Of a stretch of 10,245 bases of DNA, positions 7,001-10,245 are shown piece by piece. Below the pieces are notes generated by a model. It saw only the letters and a program-made list of their open reading frames with translations. It made no database searches and had not been told where the DNA came from. Each line of letters starts with the position of its first letter. Position 1 is the first letter of the stretch. The position numbers and the translations under genes are program-made. Where the stretch lies: positions 6,418 to 16,662 of the forward strand of contig QAXH01006493.1 of assembly GCA_004335635.1 (NCBI GenBank), in the 5' to 3' direction. The DNA comes from Chloromonas sp. AAM2. Its lineage: Eukaryota > Chlorophyta > Chlorophyceae > Chlamydomonadales > Chlamydomonadaceae.

Positions 7001-8967
7001 TGCATTGAAGGCATCCCTTCTCAGCAAATCCTTTTCGTGGTCTCTGCCGACCAGGGGACAGGGAAGACCACCTTTGGTAACATCATGCTTGCACAGTTGG
7101 GAAGTGGTGGATGCCAGGTGCATGACCCCTCCAACTTCTTCGACAAACACGCCGACAGGTGGGAGCAGATCGTGTTACAGCAAGCTAACATTTTCACGGT
7201 GTCAAACTAGTTGTTGCAACACGTCTTTCTTGCTGTGTACTCCTACCCTTCAGAAACCTTTACAAATGTGATGTACCTGCTGCAGCATACCCGGAAAATG
7301 TGTGGCCTGGATGGAGGAGGCCACTTTCGAAGAGAAGCACCTGAACAGCTTAAAAGCTATGGCGACGGCCTCAGAAGTGACCACCAATCCTAAGCACAGA
7401 TAACAGGAAACCAAGCACCAAAGGGTGAGCATCATGGTCACGTCAAACCATTCTGAGGGTCACCTAATGCGCGGTGGAGCCATGGGGACCAGGCGTGTCA
7501 TTGTGGTAAGGTAGGTGTAAAGAGATGCTTAAGGTTGTGTAAAAAGGCCTGAAGGCAAATGAAGGTAAGGTCTAACTCCCTGCCTTGACACGATGCTGTA
7601 CAGGATGCACTCAAGGGGTGGTACCGATTTTGACTATGCGGGGCTGTACCAGGCGTTGAAAGACCCGGAAGTCAGGGCTGCGTGCGTCCGTATGGTGGTC
7701 CATTTGACGGGTCCCATAGAGGAAGTTCGCGCTTGGGACATGGATGCTGAGAAGCCTCAGTCCTTGCTGCCCCTGGCCACTCCCCTGGCCGCTCTGTGCT
7801 TTCGATGGTGAGTGTTTCAGCTGTTGCTGAGGACAGAACAGTTGTAAACTACAGTGTGTGCCACAGTGCCACGTCTTTACCACGCTGGCTGTTGTAAACT
7901 TGTTGTAGGCTGGGTACTGCCCCCTCTACCGTGGATGAACTCCTTACACCTGCCTGGCCAGAAGCCAAGCTCGAGTTTCAGCAGACACCCGTCGCTTGGC
8001 GTGACGATAATGCGACCATCCTTGCTATCTCTCACAACCGGATGGGTGAACTCGCAAAACTGCTGATGGCAAGCGTCATGACGGTGGGTCATGTTTACCT
8101 TGTTACCTTGTTCAGCAGCTGCAAGGCTGCTTTGAACCACTTTCACCAGAGATTCTATACGCGATAAACCGCAGTTTGTTTTGCTGTGTAGGCCGAGATG
8201 CGCGAACTGCACGACCCCCAGAAGTGCGAGACTTCCAGGTATCAGAAAGACCCCCATGAACTGTTCACTGTGATGGCTGACCTAGCGTGTCAACGTCAGG
8301 CGGGCCGTGGCCGCCTGAGCGGCCCCTTTACAAGGGCTTTCAACTTCGGACGCTGGCTGCCATCACCAGACATCTGTCGTGACATCTTCGCCAAGCAGCC
8401 AGTTGCGCAGGGCGCTGCACGACCCCCACCCTTGGCGGCACATCAGTACCTATCTGCACTCCGTGCTCCCCCCGCACCTGGGGATCTAAAGACTCCTGTT
8501 CTAACGTCAGGCGGAATGCAAACGCCAGATGCTCCGGGTGGGCTGGGAATGTCTCAGCGGATTGTTGAGAAGGCAAAGGTGCAGGCCCCCATGGACTCCA
8601 GCAACGCACCATCAGCACGCCACAACAACCCTCTGCCAGCTGCTGTGTTCTCCTTCAGTTTATCCACTTCAAACTCCCCCCCGCTTCTGGATTCTGCCGG
8701 TCCTCCTGCCAGACTGGAGCCGCAACTACGCATTCCCCGCAGCATCAATCACTATCTTCCCCTCACATGCGCCAACATCCCTCCATTGACTCATCCAGCG
8801 AGGCAAGTGATTATGTGATTATGAGTAATATGAGTGATAATGCAAATGTGACTGGCGAACTCGGCAACCCGGCAACTTAATCATTCCTTTTATTCTTGCA
8901 GGATCCTTCGCCACCTGTATCTGCTAAGCGTGTACGCTGGAGTACGACATCCTCACGTGGTCTGTAG
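4035..8967 (+). CDS. Primase (AEP)-SF3 helicase fusion, about 13 exons, interrupted by an in-frame TAA
   Basis: The product would prime and unwind DNA at element replication forks. Model exons: 4035-4264, 4343-4575, 5127-5373, 5467-6175, 6274-6392, 6514-6781, 6902-7158, 7286-7510, 7604-7807, 7909-8083, 8192-8578, 8659-8802, 8902-8967. All junctions are GT-AG except a GC donor at 8803, and phases agree throughout (1,088 codons including stop). Motifs in order by codon number: primase DLE (114-116), S-W-R (179-181), D240 in FDRSVY, zinc motif H394/C410/C414/C419, Walker A ADQGTGKTT (651-659), Walker B CVAWMEE (693-699), sensor Asn 742, Arg finger 757-758. A Ser/Pro-rich tail ends in a basic AKRVRW stretch. 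TAA at 7401-7403 (codon 727) breaks the helicase core. The first intron (4265-4342) hides another TAA at 4335; if it is not an intron, that is a second nonsense codon. The last three junctions are least certain. Relatives: giant-virus D5, virophage and polinton-like-virus primase-helicases. Confidence 0.82.
4576..5126 (+). other. Long repeat-filled intron of the primase-helicase gene
   Basis: The donor is CAG|GTGTGC at 4576 and the acceptor is CTCTTGCAG at 5126, a 551-nt intron against about 80-130 nt for the others. The excess is accounted for by TGTAAAC-rich tandem repeats. Splicing joins phase 1 exactly and links primase motif I to the motif II exon. Confidence 0.75.
4696..5010. repeat. 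TGTAAAC-rich tandem repeat, period about 176 bp
   Basis: Unit 1 starts at 4696 and unit 2 at 4872, both opening GAGGTGCTGT(G/A)GGGCGTAA. They stay closely alignable for about 130 bases, through GGTGCTGTTTACAAGCTG and ACAGGCTGTATGGGT. Each unit itself contains many short TGTAAA(C/G) words. Related copies occur at 4660-4695 and, inverted, at 9543-9642. Confidence 0.85.
5936..6013 (+). other. UL52-like zinc-binding motif
   Basis: HSSNGFLLG (His at 5936), then C at 5984, C at 5996 and C at 6011 follow the H...C...C pattern found after the catalytic domain in viral and PrimPol-type primases. In those enzymes the motif helps hold the primer start. It lies within exon 4 of the primase-helicase. Confidence 0.65.
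7046..7499 (+). other. SF3 (D5-like) helicase core across exons 7-8
   Basis: Walker A (7046-7072, Lys at 7064) is in exon 7. Removing 7159-7285 (CAG|GTGGGA ... CTGCAG) creates the frame with Walker B IPGKCVAWMEEATF (acidic pair at 7314-7319) followed by HLNSLKAMAT, the usual sequence after Walker B. Sensor 1 is IMVTSNHSEG (Asn at 7446) and the Arg finger is GTRRVIVV (Arg at 7491 and 7494). The TAA at 7401-7403 falls between Walker B and sensor 1 in a loop of variable sequence. Confidence 0.85.
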
Positions 8968-9540
8968 AAACACCACGTAAAGAATACACAAGTGCAAGCG
9001 GGTTGTTACGTGTTCAATCAATGTCTGCTGGCACAGAAATCAGGCACAAAAAGTGTATGCCTTTCGCCATGCCTTATTACAAGCTGGTCTAGCAGGGGCT
9101 ACACACCTCACCATTAGGCTTCCATGCAGGCCGCTATACGCTACACTATACGTGCAAGCGGGTCGTTGTTTTGATCAGAGTACCCTTAGCAGGCAGACAA
9201 TGAGAGGTAGTCAGTATAGGCGACATAGTATGGACTTTCAATGACTGGAGATTCCTCAGAATGTTCAAGAACATTTCACACCTGTGTTAAGTTATGGCGG
9301 CTGTACTGGACGACGTCCAGAAACAACGGAACTATTTTATATGTTATTTTTTATATGTTTCGATCCTATGTTTTATGTTATGTTATATACCATGTCAAGG
9401 GGTTATGTTGCTACCATATCCCTATGTCCTGTTGCTCCAGCATCACATCACCAACCCCATACCAGCCCGCAGATATATATATGTTACAAGGGGTACGTAT
9501 ACTATTGTGTGTGCTCTTAGTACTCTTTAGTATCAAGCTG
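8968..9540. other. Gene-poor region downstream of the primase-helicase
   Basis: I see no supported gene. Two short direct copies of GTGCAAGCGGGT(T/C)GTT lie at about 8993 and 9152. An AT-rich patch at about 9330-9390 has repeated TATATGTTA/TATGTTATGT words, and a short (AT)n run lies at about 9474-9481. Long open frames here are Cys/Ser/Thr-rich, show no family motif and run into repeat sequence. Confidence 0.5.
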
Positions 9541-9542
9541 TT

Positions 9543-9642
9543 AGAACACCTTAGCAACTGTTTACACCCTCTACAAGTGTGTAAGCCTCCCTTACAGCTG
9601 TTTACAACTTGTACCACCTGTTACTGTTTACAACCCATACCG
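9543..9642. repeat. Inverted copy of the intronic TGTAAAC repeat
   Basis: The reverse complement of this stretch aligns with 4773-4875 along its length. Shared blocks are TATGGGTTGTA, TGGTACAAG(T/A)TGTAAACAG and CTTGTAGAGGGTGTAAACAG. By eye, identity is high in the blocks, with small indels between. The two copies bracket most of the primase-helicase gene in opposite orientation. Confidence 0.75.
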
Positions 9643-10245
9643 CCGCCTTGTCCCACATCTCAACCACACATCACCCAAGTGTGCTGCAGAAGCTCATGCA
9701 CTCGAGGGCTGTTCCACAGATACAACACACCCATTACAAGTGTTATAAAGTAATGAGTGTAAAAAGTTGTAACGTACGTGACCGGATGTACTTGTTTTAC
9801 AACCGTTTGTCCTTCAAATCCCCATCAACTAGCTTTTAACAAGTTGCAAAACAAGTAAATTAGCAACTGTTCCAGTCCAGAAGGGGCAGCAACGGGCACA
9901 CATATAGGGTAGGGAGCACCCCAAAGTACAGCAGCAGCAGCACCTTCCTTGTTAACGTCCGTAAGGCAAGTCAACTGTGCCATGCCCTCGTTTTGTCTAA
10001 GAGATTCAGTCAACAGCTGCTACACGGCAAACTAATGCAAGAACCAGACGTGTAAAGACACGGGAACACATGCGTTATTCCCCTTGAATTCGCGTATTCG
10101 AGCGTCCCCCGTGGCTTCACCCCGCCTCTCTGCGCTGGCATTTATTGTCAATATCCCAGGCACCTTGCCTCAAAAAATGGCGTGACGCAGGCGTGTGTAG
10201 GGCATAGTAAGCACTGGTCAAGCGTGCTCGCATTATAAGAAACTG
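9643..10245. other. Right-hand region, no secure gene
   Basis: TGTAA-type words continue to about 9775, and a short CAG run lies at 9930-9943. A 62-codon minus-strand frame (10013-9825, containing DVNKEGAAAAVLWGAPYPIC and ending TAG) could be the last exon of a gene starting to the right. It has no family motif I recognise and no decisive splice evidence, so I do not call it as a gene. No terminal inverted repeat matching the left end is visible. Confidence 0.4.

Noticed and set aside
6563..7150. 195-codon minus-strand open frame
   Set aside because: It lies opposite helicase exons whose motifs are clear, and its own translation shows no family pattern.
7199..7253. 55-nt intron (GTGTCA ... 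CCTTCAG) after the Walker A exon
   Set aside because: Its acceptor looks good but does not lead to the Walker B frame in the right phase; 7159-7285 does, and it reconstructs the motif.
7506..7603. Alternative donor GTAAGG at 7506
   Set aside because: A stronger-looking consensus, but it breaks the frame; the donor GTAGGT at 7511 joins GTRRVIVV to the next exon in phase.
9241..9753. 170-codon plus-strand open frame
   Set aside because: Composition is rich in Cys, Ser, Thr and Tyr. It runs through AT-rich words and the inverted TGTAAAC repeat, shows no motif, and overlaps other open frames of similar length in the same stretch.
1..10245. Alternative genetic code with TAA or TGA read as amino acids
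   Set aside because: Only three internal stops are seen, of two kinds, while TGA, TAA and TAG all appear as sensible ends of frames. Kept as a minor alternative in the findings rather than a conclusion.
1..10245. tRNA, rRNA, CRISPR array or terminal inverted repeats of the whole element
   Set aside because: I found no cloverleaf, conserved rRNA block, regularly spaced repeat-spacer array, or matching sequence at the two window ends.

Overview
The window looks like eukaryotic nuclear DNA, probably from a protist or alga. Coding potential is broken into exons by GT-AG introns, mostly 80-130 nt, that restore reading frame exactly, and gene spacing is loose. No tRNA, rRNA, CRISPR array or bacterial operon is visible. 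The lineage cannot be fixed from sequence alone.

The gene content suggests an integrated virus-like or self-replicating mobile element that has acquired introns. From left to right: (1) 75-838, plus strand, the 3' part of a tyrosine recombinase/integrase (HxxR box and catalytic Tyr joined across an intron); (2) 1938-1011, minus strand, a protein with two tandem viroplasmin/RNase H1-type hybrid-binding domains, the second broken by an in-frame TGA; (3) about 2139-2608, plus strand, a weak uncharacterised spliced gene; (4) 3758-2904, minus strand, an intact 284-residue protein with an F-box-like start and about five ankyrin repeats; (5) 4035-8967, plus strand, a gene of about 13 exons encoding an archaeo-eukaryotic-type primase (AEP) with a UL52-like zinc motif fused to a superfamily 3 (D5-like) helicase. 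From 8968 to the end I see no secure gene, only AT-rich and repeat-rich sequence.

The primase-helicase model is the main result. Every junction from primase motif I through the helicase core and the two exons after it keeps frame and restores family motifs in the right order: primase DxE, S-x-R and D; His/Cys zinc motif; Walker A; Walker B; sensor 1 Asn; Arg finger. One TAA at 7401-7403 interrupts the helicase between Walker B and sensor 1, and no sensible intron removes it. A second in-frame TAA (4335-4337) lies in the N-terminal part but may fall in an intron.

Functionally, the recombinase would integrate or excise the element and the primase-helicase would start and drive its replication. 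The hybrid-binding protein may act on RNA-DNA hybrids, and the ankyrin/F-box protein may contact host ubiquitin machinery; these last two roles are inference. The nonsense codons suggest that this copy is decaying, or that stop codons are recoded. TGTAAAC-rich repeats occupy the longest primase-helicase intron, and an inverted copy lies beyond the 3' end of the gene.
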